64,000 bases of DNA from Sphaerochaeta sp. Lineage in GTDB: Bacteria; Spirochaetota; Spirochaetia; Sphaerochaetales; Sphaerochaetaceae. Positions 37,844 to 49,257 of the stretch are shown piece by piece. How positions within the stretch are numbered: position 1 is the first letter of the stretch; each line of letters starts with the position of its first letter. The stretch covers positions 62,001 through 126,000 of the forward strand of contig JAGYOG010000003.1 in assembly GCA_018399495.1 (NCBI GenBank), written 5' to 3'. The notes under the pieces were generated by a model that saw nothing but the letters and a program-made list of their open reading frames with translations, was not told the DNA's origin and searched no databases. The position numbers were made by a program, and so were the translations under genes.

Positions 37844-40052
37844 CAACCGTAGTGATGCAATCCTCTACCAAAACCTGATACCGTTGGTTGTCTCCCTTTA
37901 CATACCAAGATCCTCGATGAGGACACTCTTCGCAGCTCAAGAGCAGAGAATCATGGCGGAAGCAAGAGCGGCTGATGAACAGTGGTGGGCTGAAGGCATC
38001 ATCCACCACTGTGGGTACAAATGGCCAGAACTCTGGGTCAGTCTCTTTTCGTTCCATCCAAAGATAGCCACCTTCCATTTTCAGCCCAAATGTGAGAGCA
38101 AGGTTTGCTGCTTCGCTGTTTGCCAGGTATAGGTAGATGTCAAAGAAGCAAGGAAGTTGATGGTCCCTGAAATATGGAATTTGGCCTAGGTTGTTCAATC
38201 CAAAGGTAACAGAATCCAGAAGATTCTCTTCTTTCATTCTTGCAATGACCTTGTCCAGATCAGAAAAGAATGCATCCTCATCAAACATGACCGGGCTCAA
38301 GGGTAAGTAGTAATGATCTTCATGGGTGAAGAGCAAGGAAGCAATTGGCTGCTCTGCATTCACGAGACCCTTGAGATCGATGTAGGGGAGTTTTCCTTCT
38401 GTCTGCAACAGGGAACGTGGAGGTAGCTGCTTCATTGCCAGTTTCTCAGTAATGGGCTTACGAACAAGACTCTTCGTCAATTCCTGCGCAAGCGTCCGGT
38501 CAAGAAGATCATACCAATCACGTCTGATTGTCTTCAGGGCAGAGAGAGGAAGGAATACCTGCTCAAGAGGGAGCTGTGTCTTGTTGACGAGGTTGATGGA
38601 GCCAAGAGTGAGGAAAGATGTATCACTCTGGCTGAATATGGAAACAATATTTGCCTCTGTCTCCTGGGGTTTTCGCGCCTCGCTTGTTGGAATCTCGTAC
38701 TTTGTCTCACCATACGGGCATTGGATTAGCAATGATCCATCCTCAAGGGTAAATGTCATGTCTACTGGATGTTTACTGAGAGGAAGCGCCTCACTGATCA
38801 GGGCAGGATTCTGGTCGTGTCGACTGATTAAGTAGAAGAACTCACCGGTATGGGGCCGAGGGGCATTTGCAGGTAACATTATTGCTACTGACTCACCCTC
38901 ATATGCTTCGGTAATACTTCTTCCGCGTTGGTCTATCAGGGAGTTGATACCAAACTTGATCGTGTCGATTGGTTGCTTCTGGCTTCTAATGAAGTACATC
39001 AAACCATCACGGAGGGATACATCCGTGAGTAAGGTCACCATGACTGAATCACTCTTTACCAGTGTAATCTTTGCTGCCTTGATCCCGCGATGGCCTGGGT
39101 AGCTTGTGCTACCGAGAGTAGGAGCCTTTCTTACGGTGAAATCATGCTTTTCTCGTCCATAGGAGCCCAACCAACCTGAGGTTTGTCGACGTGAAAAGAC
39201 GATGGAAAGAGCCTCATCCAGTTGCTCGGCATCATCATTCCCATCCAGGACAGCCCTGTAATACCGTGCAGTTAAGCCGGTATAGGCAGGACTTTTCATT
39301 CTCCCTTCCACTTTTAGGCTTTCAATGCCCAACTCCTCCAGCTCTTTTGCTATTGGACCGGCTTTCATGTCACTCATGGAGAAGAACCAACCATCCTTGA
39401 CCCCTTTCGGGATTGGGGAGAGAGCGCTTGGCACATTGCTGTCATGTTCCACGGTGAAGTAATTCCTGCAAATCTGGGCACAGCTACCCCTGTTTGCACT
39501 TCTGCCACATAGTTGTTCACTGGCAGTACAGAGCCCTGAGAAGCTATAGCAGAGTGCTCCATGGATGAATACTTTCAGTTCCACATCTTTGCATGCTTCA
39601 CGAATCCGTTTGACTTCCTGAAACGTCAGCTCCCTGGCAAGTACCACTCGTTCGAATCCAAGACGAACCAGTTCCTGTACCCCACCGATGGTATGTACGG
39701 CCAATTGGGTACTTGCATGTAGGGAAAGATTTGGAGTATAGGTCTTGATGAGATTTACCAAGCCAAGATCTTGGATGATGATACCGTCACAGCCGATGAA
39801 ATCAATATGCTTGAGTGTCTTGTATGCTTCATCCAGTTCTGATTCTTCAATGAGGGTATTAACGGTAACATAGATTTTTTTCCCTTCAGTAAGCGCGACT
39901 TGGCGAAGCTTTGCCAAGTCTTCGAAGGTAAAATTGGTAGCATTTGCACGAGCCGAAAAACTTTTCAGCCCGAGATATACAGCATCTGCACCTTCTTTGA
40001 AGGCTGTCAGTGCTGATTGCAGGGATCCTGCGGGGAGTGCGAGTTCTGTCAT
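37833..40052 (-). CDS. Peptidase U32 family protein
   Basis: ADAVYLGLKSFSARANATNF, LKVFIHGALCYSFSGLCTASEQLCGRSANRGSCAQICR, ESLKVEGRMKSPAYT. Confidence 0.92.
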   Translation of the reverse strand: MTELALPAGSLQSALTAFKEGADAVYLGLKSFSARANATNFTFEDLAKLRQVALTEGKKIYVTVNTLIEESELDEAYKTLKHIDFIGCDGIIIQDLGLVNLIKTYTPNLSLHASTQLAVHTIGGVQELVRLGFERVVLARELTFQEVKRIREACKDVELKVFIHGALCYSFSGLCTASEQLCGRSANRGSCAQICRNYFTVEHDSNVPSALSPIPKGVKDGWFFSMSDMKAGPIAKELEELGIESLKVEGRMKSPAYTGLTARYYRAVLDGNDDAEQLDEALSIVFSRRQTSGWLGSYGREKHDFTVRKAPTLGSTSYPGHRGIKAAKITLVKSDSVMVTLLTDVSLRDGLMYFIRSQKQPIDTIKFGINSLIDQRGRSITEAYEGESVAIMLPANAPRPHTGEFFYLISRHDQNPALISEALPLSKHPVDMTFTLEDGSLLIQCPYGETKYEIPTSEARKPQETEANIVSIFSQSDTSFLTLGSINLVNKTQLPLEQVFLPLSALKTIRRDWYDLLDRTLAQELTKSLVRKPITEKLAMKQLPPRSLLQTEGKLPYIDLKGLVNAEQPIASLLFTHEDHYYLPLSPVMFDEDAFFSDLDKVIARMKEENLLDSVTFGLNNLGQIPYFRDHQLPCFFDIYLYLANSEAANLALTFGLKMEGGYLWMERKETDPEFWPFVPTVVDDAFSPPLFISRSCFRHDSLLLSCEECPHRGSWYVKGDNQRYQVLVEDCITTVVKA

Positions 40053-40084
40053 AGTCCTAAGGGTAGTGGTGTGCCTCTTCTCTG

Positions 40085-41437
40085 TCAATCTGAAGCCATT
40101 CGGCGTCTGTGGAGCTCTTCGACAATCTGGTGATGCTTCTCTTCACTCAGTGGATAGAAGAGTATCGGGATGATACCGAAAATGCTGGCGAGAAATGGGA
40201 GTAGGGTGGTAAGGCTATGAATGCCCCAGAGGGTTGTGCTGCTTTGCGCAACGTTGGGAATATAGCCAACCAAGGAGAGGGTGGAGGCAATGATTATCGA
40301 AGTGACAGCGGCGGTAAGCTTGGCAAGGAACGTCTGACTGCTGAAAATGGTGCCTTCATTGCGTTTACCACTCTTCAGTTCACCATACTCAATGGTGTCC
40401 GCGATCATGGCTGTCTGAATGACCTGTGGGCTTGCCATTCCGATCGAACTGATACAGTTGAAGAACAACAGTACGAAAAAGTTGTTCCAGCCGGTAAGGA
40501 AGAATCCTAGGCTGCCTGCGGCAAAGATGGCATAGTAGATGATGCAGGCTTTCTTCTTGCCTATCTTGTTGGTCAAATAGGGAACTGTAGCGATACCGAT
40601 GAGGATGAAGGGAATGTTGATCCCCGCGAGCAGGGTATAGAGCAGTTCATTCTGCAGATTGTACTTTGCATAATAGATCAACATGGAAAGTTTTCCGGTC
40701 TGGGCAATACCGGTGAACAGGCCACTGAGGATGACAAGCAACAGTGGCTTGTTTGCTAGGAACACCTTGGGAATCTCAGAGAACTTGGGCTTTTCCTGCC
40801 CGTCGGCGTAGACCCGCTCTTTCACAAACCGGAAGGCAATAAGAAAGCAGATGACTGTGAGCAGTGCATAGGTCAGGCTTGTCATTTGGTAGCCACGCTC
40901 CGGTTTCCCTTCTACTGAGAAGAGAAGGATCAGAGGTTGGGTAGCCAAGGTTGCCAATGCGATCGCAATAGTCGCCATGAACCGTGGATACACCACAATA
41001 CTACTTCTTTCCTTGGTGTCCTCGCTTATGGTGCTGCTCATTGCCCAGAAGGGGACATCGCTGGCCGTGTAAATCATGCCGAAGCTGATATAGGTGAACG
41101 TTGCCCAAGCAATCTTTCCTCCGGGTGAGAAATCAGGTGAACTGAAGGCAGCAACGGCAAATGGTACAAAGAGAATTGGGGTGAACAAGAGGTAGGGCCT
41201 GAATTTCCCCCAACGGGAACGCGTACGGTCAGCAACCATTCCCATCAGGGGGTCGTTGACTGCATCCCACATCCTGGCAAGCAGTAAGATCATACCGGCA
41301 ACTGCTGGGAGAATACCAAAAATATCTGTGTAGAAGAACAGCAAAAAGTTTGCCATAAGATTGTAGAGCATGTTCTGCCCAAAGCAGCCAAACCCATAGG
41401 CAAACTTTTCTTTCTTTGGTACCTGCGGTGATTCCAT
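40085..41437 (-). CDS. MFS sugar:cation symporter (GPH family)
   Basis: FAYGFGCFGQNMLYNLMANFLLFFYTDIFGI, MWDAVNDPLMGMVADRTRSRWGKFRPYLL. Confidence 0.9.
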   Translation of the reverse strand: MESPQVPKKEKFAYGFGCFGQNMLYNLMANFLLFFYTDIFGILPAVAGMILLLARMWDAVNDPLMGMVADRTRSRWGKFRPYLLFTPILFVPFAVAAFSSPDFSPGGKIAWATFTYISFGMIYTASDVPFWAMSSTISEDTKERSSIVVYPRFMATIAIALATLATQPLILLFSVEGKPERGYQMTSLTYALLTVICFLIAFRFVKERVYADGQEKPKFSEIPKVFLANKPLLLVILSGLFTGIAQTGKLSMLIYYAKYNLQNELLYTLLAGINIPFILIGIATVPYLTNKIGKKKACIIYYAIFAAGSLGFFLTGWNNFFVLLFFNCISSIGMASPQVIQTAMIADTIEYGELKSGKRNEGTIFSSQTFLAKLTAAVTSIIIASTLSLVGYIPNVAQSSTTLWGIHSLTTLLPFLASIFGIIPILFYPLSEEKHHQIVEELHRRRMASD

Positions 41438-41532
41438 AGCAGAAAGTCTACCACAGAAATTGAAGGTTGCAAGCTTCCCTTGTACTACAGTTACAGGTAA
41501 TAGTATACTCAGTATAGGAGAGGAGGTCGCCC

Positions 41533-42081
41533 ATGACTGATACAAACGATGACAAACACCCGATACTTGAAGTCCAAAAGGGAACCATCATCTATGAACA
41601 GGGTTCTTCCTGTTCAACCATGTTTTTGCTTAAAAGCGGTACTGTCGGGTTGTACCTGAACTATCACACGCCCCAACAGTTCCAACTCTTTGAGATATCC
41701 AAGTCTGATTCCAGTCTTGGTGAGATGGGGCTATTCGAGCAAGAGCCACGCAATGCAACTGCTGTAGCACTTAGTGATTGCCAGTTGGTTGAGATTTCCC
41801 AAGAGAGTTTCCCTGCCTTTATTGCCTCACATCCAGAGGCTACAAAGCAAATCATTCTTGATCTGAGCCAAAGGTTCAAGATGGCGATTCAGGAAGTGAA
41901 AAACAGCCAGCAGATTATCCTCGAGAGTCTGGAAGCTCTGAAAGAAGCACAGGCAAACAAGAAGGATAGCTTGAAGGAGCGTATCCGGAAAATCTCGGAT
42001 TATTTGCTTGATATCCCCGAGGATGTTCCTCCTGAGCTTTATCTAAGCTTTAATTCCAGATTCCACGGGACGATGTTCTAA
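41533..42081 (+). CDS. Cyclic nucleotide-binding (Crp-like sensor) domain protein
   Basis: GTIIYEQGSSCSTMFLLKSGTVGLYL...GEMGLFEQEPRNATAVALSDCQLVEIS. Confidence 0.85.
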   Translation: MTDTNDDKHPILEVQKGTIIYEQGSSCSTMFLLKSGTVGLYLNYHTPQQFQLFEISKSDSSLGEMGLFEQEPRNATAVALSDCQLVEISQESFPAFIASHPEATKQIILDLSQRFKMAIQEVKNSQQIILESLEALKEAQANKKDSLKERIRKISDYLLDIPEDVPPELYLSFNSRFHGTMF

Positions 42082-42210
42082 AAAAAATAGAAAATATTAC
42101 AAAAACAATAGCCCATTATATTGCTAAAGATTGGAAAATCAGTAATATAGGAAAAACACATTTCCTCTGATTGTAGTGAATTGTGCATCCCTATTATGAA
42201 GGAGTAGTCC

Positions 42211-44040
42211 ATGAACGTCGCAAATCTTACGCATTCTGGGCTCAAGCAGTGGATTCTGGATTTTGCAGAACTCACGACCCCTGAAGAAATCGTCATTGCC
42301 GATGGTAGTGCCGCCCAGTACGACGAATTGGTCGCACAGCAGATAGCTGGTGGCTATTGCGTACCCCTGAATCCTGAGAAGAAGCCTGGTAGTATTGCTT
42401 ACAACTCAGACCCTTCTGATGTCGCACGCGTTGAGAAAAGAACCTACATCGCAGCACAGAATAAGGAAACAGCAGGGCCGACCAACAACTGGATTGATCC
42501 AGTTGCCTTGAAAGAGACCATGACCGGTCTTTATCGCGGTTGCATGAAGGGACGCACCCTCTATGTTATTCCTTTCTCCATGGGTCCTGTTGGCTCCCCA
42601 ATTGCAAAGATTGGTGTTGAGCTCACTGACAGTGCTTATGTTGTCATCAACATGATGATTATGACTCGTGTTGGTGAAAAGGTCCTCGAGGTGCTCGGAA
42701 CCGATGGTGATTATGTACCTTGCTACCACTCTGTAGGCAAGCCGCTTGCTGATGGTGAGAGTGACAATGGCCAGTGGCCTTGTGCTCCCATCGAGCAGAA
42801 GTACATCTCTCACTTCCCTGAAACTCATGAAATCTGGTCCTATGGTTCAGGTTACGGCGGGAACGCACTACTCGGTAAAAAGTGTCTTGCACTTCGTATC
42901 GCTTCAGTGTTGGCTCATGATGAAGGCTGGCTTGCAGAGCACATGCTCATCCTCAAGATAACCAGTCCTGAAGGTAAGAGCAAGTTTGTTGCAGGTGCTT
43001 TCCCCTCAGCATGTGGAAAGACGAACCTGGCAATGCTTGTTCCAACCATCCCAGGTTGGATTGTAGAGACTGTTGGTGATGACATCGCTTGGATGAAGTA
43101 TGGTTCCGATGGACAGCTTTATGCCATCAATCCAGAAGCCGGATTCTTTGGTGTTGCACCAGGAACCTCCGATGATTCCAACTACAATGCAATGGTAAGT
43201 GCATCCAAGAACAGCATTTTCACCAACTGTGCCCTCACTGAGGACAATGATGTTTGGTGGGAAGATATTGGCTACGATGCCCCTGGCAAGTTGATCGACT
43301 GGCATGGCAATGAGTGGGTCCAGGACAAAGGGAACAAGGAGCAGAAGACTGCTGCACATCCCAATGCCCGCTTTACCGCTCCGGCATCCCAGTGCCCCAG
43401 TATTGCAAGTGAATGGGATGATCCGAAGGGTGTGCCCATCAGTGCAATCCTTTTCGGTGGAAGAAGAGCTCATACGGTTCCTCTTGTACACCAGAGCTAC
43501 GACTGGAACCACGGTGTATTCCTCGGCTCCATCGTTGGATCTGAGATTACTGCAGCAGCCCTCGACCTCAAGGTTGGTACCATCCGCCGTGACCCGTTTG
43601 CCATGCTTCCCTTCTGTGGATACAACATGGGAGACTACTTTCAGCACTGGATCAACGTTGGCAAGGCTACAGATGACGAGAGCAAGCTTCCCAAGATTTT
43701 CTACGTCAACTGGTTTCGTAAGACCGAAGATGGTAAGTGGCTCTGGCCTGGTTTTGGAGAGAACAGCCGCGTCTTGAAGTGGGTCTTTGAGGCCTGTGAG
43801 GGGACTGCAAAGTCTATTGATACCCCGATCGGTACCATGCCTACAGCTGATGCAATTGATCGTCCTGAAGGCGTGAGTGAAGAGGATATGAGAGAGCTTC
43901 TCTCAGTCGATGTAGATGGTTGGCTCAAAGAAGTCGAAGACGTCCGCGCCAATCATTACCCGAAGTTTGGTGATTATCTGCCCAAGGAACTTTCTTCGTT
44001 CCTGGACAAACTCGAGGCAAACCTGAAAGCTGCCAAATAA
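42211..44040 (+). CDS. pckG: Phosphoenolpyruvate carboxykinase (GTP)
   Basis: [59 protein letters not shown]. Confidence 0.97.
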   Translation: MNVANLTHSGLKQWILDFAELTTPEEIVIADGSAAQYDELVAQQIAGGYCVPLNPEKKPGSIAYNSDPSDVARVEKRTYIAAQNKETAGPTNNWIDPVALKETMTGLYRGCMKGRTLYVIPFSMGPVGSPIAKIGVELTDSAYVVINMMIMTRVGEKVLEVLGTDGDYVPCYHSVGKPLADGESDNGQWPCAPIEQKYISHFPETHEIWSYGSGYGGNALLGKKCLALRIASVLAHDEGWLAEHMLILKITSPEGKSKFVAGAFPSACGKTNLAMLVPTIPGWIVETVGDDIAWMKYGSDGQLYAINPEAGFFGVAPGTSDDSNYNAMVSASKNSIFTNCALTEDNDVWWEDIGYDAPGKLIDWHGNEWVQDKGNKEQKTAAHPNARFTAPASQCPSIASEWDDPKGVPISAILFGGRRAHTVPLVHQSYDWNHGVFLGSIVGSEITAAALDLKVGTIRRDPFAMLPFCGYNMGDYFQHWINVGKATDDESKLPKIFYVNWFRKTEDGKWLWPGFGENSRVLKWVFEACEGTAKSIDTPIGTMPTADAIDRPEGVSEEDMRELLSVDVDGWLKEVEDVRANHYPKFGDYLPKELSSFLDKLEANLKAAK

Positions 44041-44062
44041 GCAGAAGTTAGAGCAATGTTTC

Positions 44063-44094
44063 ATAACGGCCCTTCCCCCGGGAATGGCCGTTAT
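44063..44094 (+). terminator. Terminator hairpin after pckG
   Basis: ATAACGGCC...GGCCGTTAT inverted repeat. Confidence 0.6.
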
Positions 44095-44110
44095 ATAGTA
44101 TACTGGCTGT

Positions 44111-45064
44111 ATGAGCCAGCTTGAACGTATTGTTTTCATCAACCGGACCATTGAGGAATCTGGGGGAGTTCAAACCTCCCTTATAGAGCAAGAGTTCTCC
44201 ATTTCCCGCAGGCAAGTACTGAGGGACATCACCTATTTGCGTGACCATCTTGGAGCTCCCGTTGCCTATGACCGCTCCAGAAACTGGTATCACTATCAAA
44301 CGTCTTTTACCCTTTTCTCCAATTCAAATGAGCGAATGCTGGTGCTGAACGCCATCGTAAAGAGTTTGGCGCAATCTCAAGGCATTATGTCCGGACTCAC
44401 AGAGATGATCAGTGAGGGTATCGATAGTGGGGTTGAGAAACACTATCGCTCCCTCTCTGATAAGATTATTTTCATTACTCCAGTACAAGATTGGCCCGAC
44501 TATGAGATCTTCAACAAGATCTGCTCCGCGATGAAGAGTGAAGAACGAATGAGCATGCACTATCGCAATGCGCTGGGGGTGCATTCCCATAGGCACATCG
44601 AGCCACTGAGGTTGGTCAACTATAGTGGAAGGTGGTACTTGCTTGCATTTGACATGCAGCACAAACAGCTCAGGACTTTTCACCTCTCCAGGGTCGAACA
44701 GCTTGCTCAAATTGAAGGAGACCGGATGAAAAACCGGTTTTCCATTGTTGAGTTAGACAAGTTTATCAACTCTGGATATGGAATTTTCATGGGGAACGAA
44801 GTCACCTATGTGACCTTCCGCGTATATGGATGGGCCATCCATACCTTGAGCACTCAGAGTTGGCATTCAGAACAGAAACAACGATTGGTGCAGGAAGAGG
44901 GAAGGGAAGCTCTGGAAGTCATCCTGCCTGTGTCCAATCTGCAGGAGATTCTCTCCACACTCCTCTCCTATGGGCCAGATGCGCGTCCCATTGCTCCCGA
45001 GGAGTTTGTTGTTCGCTACAAGCAGTCTGTTGGGCAGATGTGGGAAACAATAAAAACTTTTTAA
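44111..45064 (+). CDS. WYL-domain transcriptional regulator (DeoR-type HTH)
   Basis: HTH SLIEQEFSISRRQVLRDITYLRDHLGAPVAYDRSRNWY; WYL HIEPLRLVNYSGRWYLLAFD. Confidence 0.88.
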   Translation: MSQLERIVFINRTIEESGGVQTSLIEQEFSISRRQVLRDITYLRDHLGAPVAYDRSRNWYHYQTSFTLFSNSNERMLVLNAIVKSLAQSQGIMSGLTEMISEGIDSGVEKHYRSLSDKIIFITPVQDWPDYEIFNKICSAMKSEERMSMHYRNALGVHSHRHIEPLRLVNYSGRWYLLAFDMQHKQLRTFHLSRVEQLAQIEGDRMKNRFSIVELDKFINSGYGIFMGNEVTYVTFRVYGWAIHTLSTQSWHSEQKQRLVQEEGREALEVILPVSNLQEILSTLLSYGPDARPIAPEEFVVRYKQSVGQMWETIKTF

Positions 45065-45123
45065 TGTGACATTAGATGTCACATGGTGTAGGGTATTCTG
45101 TTCCCAGAAAGGGAGGATGACCT

Positions 45124-45279
45124 ATGAAACAAAAAAGGAATAAAAGTGTTGGATTGCCCGTTTGGTATGACAGGATGCTCTCCAACCCTTTGCTTTTGGT
45201 GGTAGGTATATTCGTTGTATTGCTTGCTTCTCCACTTCTGTTCATCTACGGCGCATTACTTCCTTTGTTTAGGAGGTAG
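45124..45279 (+). CDS. 51-aa single-pass membrane small protein
   Basis: MKQKRNKSVGLPVWYDRMLSNPLLLVVGIFVVLLASPLLFIYGALLPLFRR; preceded by GGGAGGATGACCT. Confidence 0.55.
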   Translation: MKQKRNKSVGLPVWYDRMLSNPLLLVVGIFVVLLASPLLFIYGALLPLFRR

Positions 45280-45559
45280 TTTCAAGTAAGAGAAGATACG
45301 TGTCAGTCCGAGAAAATCGAAAAAAGAGCTTGATCTCCTATGTCTCTATGCTTACGAATATCCCATTGTAGTGAATATAGTATAATGTTGCACTTCGGTG
45401 CCGAATACCTGGTTATTTTGCATATTCATGCAGATATACACTTCCCATACCCTCCGTTTTCTCGATAGGATGGAGAGACTTCCTGCAAGTCATCATCCCC
45501 TCTGTCTGTAAATAACACCCATAGTGTGTTTTTTGTGTGCAGACTCAAGGAGCTTTCTG

Positions 45560-46832
45560 ATGGCAAATCAACCATCCAGCACCATGAAGTATGGTCCGGC
45601 CGACAAGCCACCAATGGGACAATGGATTCCCCTGAGTGTCCAACATGTCTTCGCAATGTTCGGTGCGACCATTCTCGTCCCGATCCTGACCGGTCTCAGT
45701 CCGAGTACTGCACTCTTTACCGCAGGTACCGGTACGCTTATCTACATTCTGATTACCGGAGCAAAGGTCCCAGCGTTCCTTGGTTCTTCTTTTGCATTCA
45801 TCCCGGCTCTGGTTGCGATAAGCAGCGCCTATGGGGTTCCCTATGCAATGGGCGGTGCGGTAGTCTCTGGTCTCTTCTACATCCTGGTGGCCTACATCAT
45901 CAAGAAAAGTGGACACAACTGGTTGAACAATGCGCTTCCTCCCGTAGTCATTGGATCAGTCATCGTGGTCATCGGTTTGAACTTGGCTCCTACTGCCATG
46001 AGTATGGCAATGTATAAGTGTGAATATATATCTATTTCCGCTTATCGCCAGGATACACACCTCTCGACCATTACTGCAAATATCTTTGGTAAAGGTTTCT
46101 TCACTTCAGCATCATCCCCATTTCGATTTGGTTGCCTTGGAGGATACTTTTTTGCGTTGGTCCTTGGCCTTCTTTCCCCCCAATATGCATTGGATCGATT
46201 TTAAGGTAGTCAAGGAAGCTGCTTGGTTCGGTCTTCCACCTTTACCTTGCCAAAGTTCAATCTAGTTGCTGCCATCACCTTCATCATGGTCTCTCTTGCC
46301 ACTATCTGTGAGCACCTTGGAGATACGCTTACGATCAGTAAAAGGTAGTAGAAGGATTTCTACATGATCCAGGTTTGCACAGGACCATCGCAGGTGATGG
46401 AATTGCAACGCCATGGCATCCTTGTGGGTGGTCCTCCTAACACGACCTATGGAGAGAACATCGGGGTACTCGCACTTACCCCGTGTCTACAGTGTATAAA
46501 CTGCAGCGCTGTTGTTGCCATTATCCTTCGTTCTTCCCGAAGTTTGGGGCCTCGATCCAGACCATCCCGAATCCAGTGCTTGGCGGTATTTCCATGTTGC
46601 TCTTCGGCACCATTGCTTCCAGCGGTCTGCGTACCTTGGTCGATGCTGGTGTAGACTACGAAGATAAGCGCAATCTTACGCATCAGCAGTGTGATTCTGG
46701 CGACGTGGAATCGGTGGCGGCATGCTTTCCTTTGCCATGGGCGAGAACTTGGAATTTACCTTGGCTGGAGTTGCATTGGCTACCTTGATCGGTATTCTGC
46801 TCAACATCTTCCTTCCGAAAGAAATCGCATAA
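45560..46832 (+). pseudogene. Decayed uracil/xanthine permease (UraA/NCS2 family), multiple frameshifts
   Basis: Intact N-terminus MANQPSSTMKYGPADKPPMGQWIPLSVQHVFAMFGATILVPILTGL; core in several frames (VVKEAAWFGLPP, MVSLATICEHLGDTLTI, GGPPNTTYGENIGVLALT); intact tail ALATLIGILLNIFLPKEIA*. Confidence 0.85.
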
Positions 46833-46858
46833 GCAAGAACAGTAATCGAGAACAAGAT

Positions 46859-46882
46859 GAGAGCCACCGCAAGGTGGCTCTC
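46859..46882. terminator. 10-bp stem / GCAA loop hairpin between convergent genes
   Basis: GAGAGCCACC-GCAA-GGTGGCTCTC. Confidence 0.6.
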
Positions 46883-46905
46883 CATATAATACAAAAGAGA
46901 ACGTC

Positions 46906-48060
46906 TTATTTTACTGCTGTTCCATAGTAGGCAGCCTCATACAACATCTGGACATCAGCGGCTGTAGGAGTACCTGGGTTGGTCAAGGTGCAGGGGTCTT
47001 CAAATGCATTTTCACTCATTCTCTGCAAGACTTCCTTGAACTTCTCTTCGTTGAAATCAACCTCACTGCAGTCCTTGAAGCAGGAAGGGATGTCCATTTT
47101 CTGGTTCATTTCCTTGATAGCATGGGAAAGGTCGGTAACACCGAGGATTTTCTCTGCATATGCGTACTTGTTGGTGAACTTTTTGTTGTAGGCGATTACG
47201 TAGGGAAGGAGAATGGCGTTTGCCAGTCCGTGGGTTACCCCAAATTCCCCTCCGATCTTGTGAGCCATGGAGTGAACCAAGCCAAGGGAGGCATTGGTGA
47301 ATGCCATGCCTGCCAAGGCTGATGCTTCGTGCATTGCCTCTCTGGCTTCAATGTTTTTTGGCTCATGGTAGGCAACAGGAAGATTTTCGAGGACCATCTT
47401 GATCGCCTGGATGGCATAAGGATCGGTAAATGCGGTTGCTGCGGTAGAGACCACTGCCTCTGCTGCGTGGCACATGACGTCCATGCCGGTGTTGGCGGTG
47501 ATGTGCTTAGGCATCGTCATGGGCAGTGATGGGTCGAGGATAGCAATATCTGGAACCATGTCGGCAGCAACAATGGGGTACTTGATGTGCTTCTTGGTGT
47601 CGGTGATAACCGAGAACGCGGTGATCTCACTTGCTGTTCCACTGGTTGAGGGGATTGCAATGAATTTGGCCTTGTTGCGAAGGGATGGCATGCTGCCCGG
47701 CTGAATGATATCCTCGAAGGCAAGCTCGGGGTGTTCATAGAAACACCACATGACCTTTGCCGCATCAAGCGCTGATCCGCCGCCAATTGCTACAATCCAA
47801 TCAGGGGAGAAGTCAAGCATTGCCTTGGCACCTTTTTGTACTGTTTCCACCGATGGGTTGGGTTCGACGCCATCGATCAGGATAGAATCGATACCTGCTT
47901 TTCTCAGGAGTGCTTCTGCCTGATCAAGGAAGCCAAAGCGCTTCATTGAACTACCTCCGGTCACGATTGCTGCTTTCTTACCCTGAAGCTGGGCAAGTTT
48001 ATCAAGGGAACCTTCTCCGTAGTAGATGGTTCTGGGAATGGAAAAACTCATAATACTCAT
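46906..48060 (-). CDS. Iron-containing alcohol dehydrogenase
   Basis: PRTIYYGEGSLDKLAQLQGKKAAIVTGG, IVAIGGGSALDAAKVMW, GLVHSMAHKIGGEFGVTHGLANAILLP. Confidence 0.93.
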   Translation of the reverse strand: MSIMSFSIPRTIYYGEGSLDKLAQLQGKKAAIVTGGSSMKRFGFLDQAEALLRKAGIDSILIDGVEPNPSVETVQKGAKAMLDFSPDWIVAIGGGSALDAAKVMWCFYEHPELAFEDIIQPGSMPSLRNKAKFIAIPSTSGTASEITAFSVITDTKKHIKYPIVAADMVPDIAILDPSLPMTMPKHITANTGMDVMCHAAEAVVSTAATAFTDPYAIQAIKMVLENLPVAYHEPKNIEAREAMHEASALAGMAFTNASLGLVHSMAHKIGGEFGVTHGLANAILLPYVIAYNKKFTNKYAYAEKILGVTDLSHAIKEMNQKMDIPSCFKDCSEVDFNEEKFKEVLQRMSENAFEDPCTLTNPGTPTAADVQMLYEAAYYGTAVK

Positions 48061-48369
48061 TTTGTTGACTCCTTAGGTCTATCTATTTCTATTTGACTAC
48101 AAAGTATCGATATATATTTATCGTGTAAAGGGGGTTTGTGGAAAACTTTTCATATAATTAAGAATATTAAACTATAATTCCAAAATAAAAAGAAAAAAGA
48201 ATATTAAAATAGGTAAAATAATGAATAATGTGTAAATATTATAACTTATAAGAATATAAATAGAATATGTGTAACTATATTGTACGTGTTCTAATACAGG
48301 CTAATAATTTCGCTGTTGCAGGTATGTATAGGTGTTCTCTTTTTCTGTTATTTGCTATGCTTATATCCT

Positions 48370-49257
48370 ATGCTTAGTTACACCATTGTTGATTCTGATT
48401 CTGCCTTAGCGGAGCTACGTACCTCTTGGAGGAAGCGCGGCGTTGTATCGGTTGCCATGGATTTTGAAGGGGAGTTCAACCTCCATATCTATGGGGAGCA
48501 TCTCTGTCTTATCCAACTTTTTGATGGAAATTCATATTATTTGGTTGATCCCTTTACTCTATCAAAGGAGTCCTTGCAGGAGTTTTTGGAAGATACCTCA
48601 CTTGAAAAAGTGATGTTTGACTGTGCCAGTGATTCCGCCTTGGTAAGAAAGCAATATGGGATTATCATGGAAGGCGTGTATGACATCAGGGTCCCTGCCA
48701 TGGCCTTGGGATATATGGGAAATCTTAGCGGACTGGTGGAACGCTATCTTCCTGAAATTCCAAAACAGCCAATGTCAAACAAAAAGAAAAACCAGATGAC
48801 CAATTGGCTTAAGCGTCCCTTGAGGCCAGAGCAGATCCAATATGCATTAAGTGATGTAGAACATCTATTTGCACTTAAAGAACTGCTGATAGAAGCAGTC
48901 GCAGAAAAGGGCTTACAGACAAAAGTAGCTGAGCAGATGCAGGTAGTAGGAAAGAGTAAAGGTCCTGACAAGCCAGGCTGGTCCAAGTTTTCTTCTTGGA
49001 AGTACTTGTCAAAGGATGAGAAAATCTTTCTTAAACACTTTTTCCTTGCTCGCGACAATCTTGCAAGAAAATACAATGTTCCGGCAGTACGAGTTCTGGA
49101 GAAACCACTGTTGTTGCAGATGGCAAAGAATGTACCAGCCTCCGACATAGATTTCCACATTTACTGTGGGAAGTGTGCACCCAGAAAACTCAATGAGTTG
49201 GTACAGACTCTGAAACAGGCAAAGCAGAAAGCGCTTATTGAACTTGGGCGAGCCTAA
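48370..49257 (+). CDS. Ribonuclease D-like 3'-5' exonuclease with HRDC-like region
   Basis: VAMDFEGEFNLHIYGEHLCLIQLFDG, FDCASDSALVRKQYG, YALSDVEHLFALKELL. Confidence 0.85.
   Translation: MLSYTIVDSDSALAELRTSWRKRGVVSVAMDFEGEFNLHIYGEHLCLIQLFDGNSYYLVDPFTLSKESLQEFLEDTSLEKVMFDCASDSALVRKQYGIIMEGVYDIRVPAMALGYMGNLSGLVERYLPEIPKQPMSNKKKNQMTNWLKRPLRPEQIQYALSDVEHLFALKELLIEAVAEKGLQTKVAEQMQVVGKSKGPDKPGWSKFSSWKYLSKDEKIFLKHFFLARDNLARKYNVPAVRVLEKPLLLQMAKNVPASDIDFHIYCGKCAPRKLNELVQTLKQAKQKALIELGRA

Noticed and set aside
43006-43647. 213-aa minus-strand ORF
   Set aside because: Antisense to pckG; no domain evidence.
45390-45401. GCAC-TTCG-GTGC mini hairpin upstream of the uracil permease remnant
   Set aside because: Only 4-bp stem; no surrounding structure supporting a known riboswitch or PyrR site.
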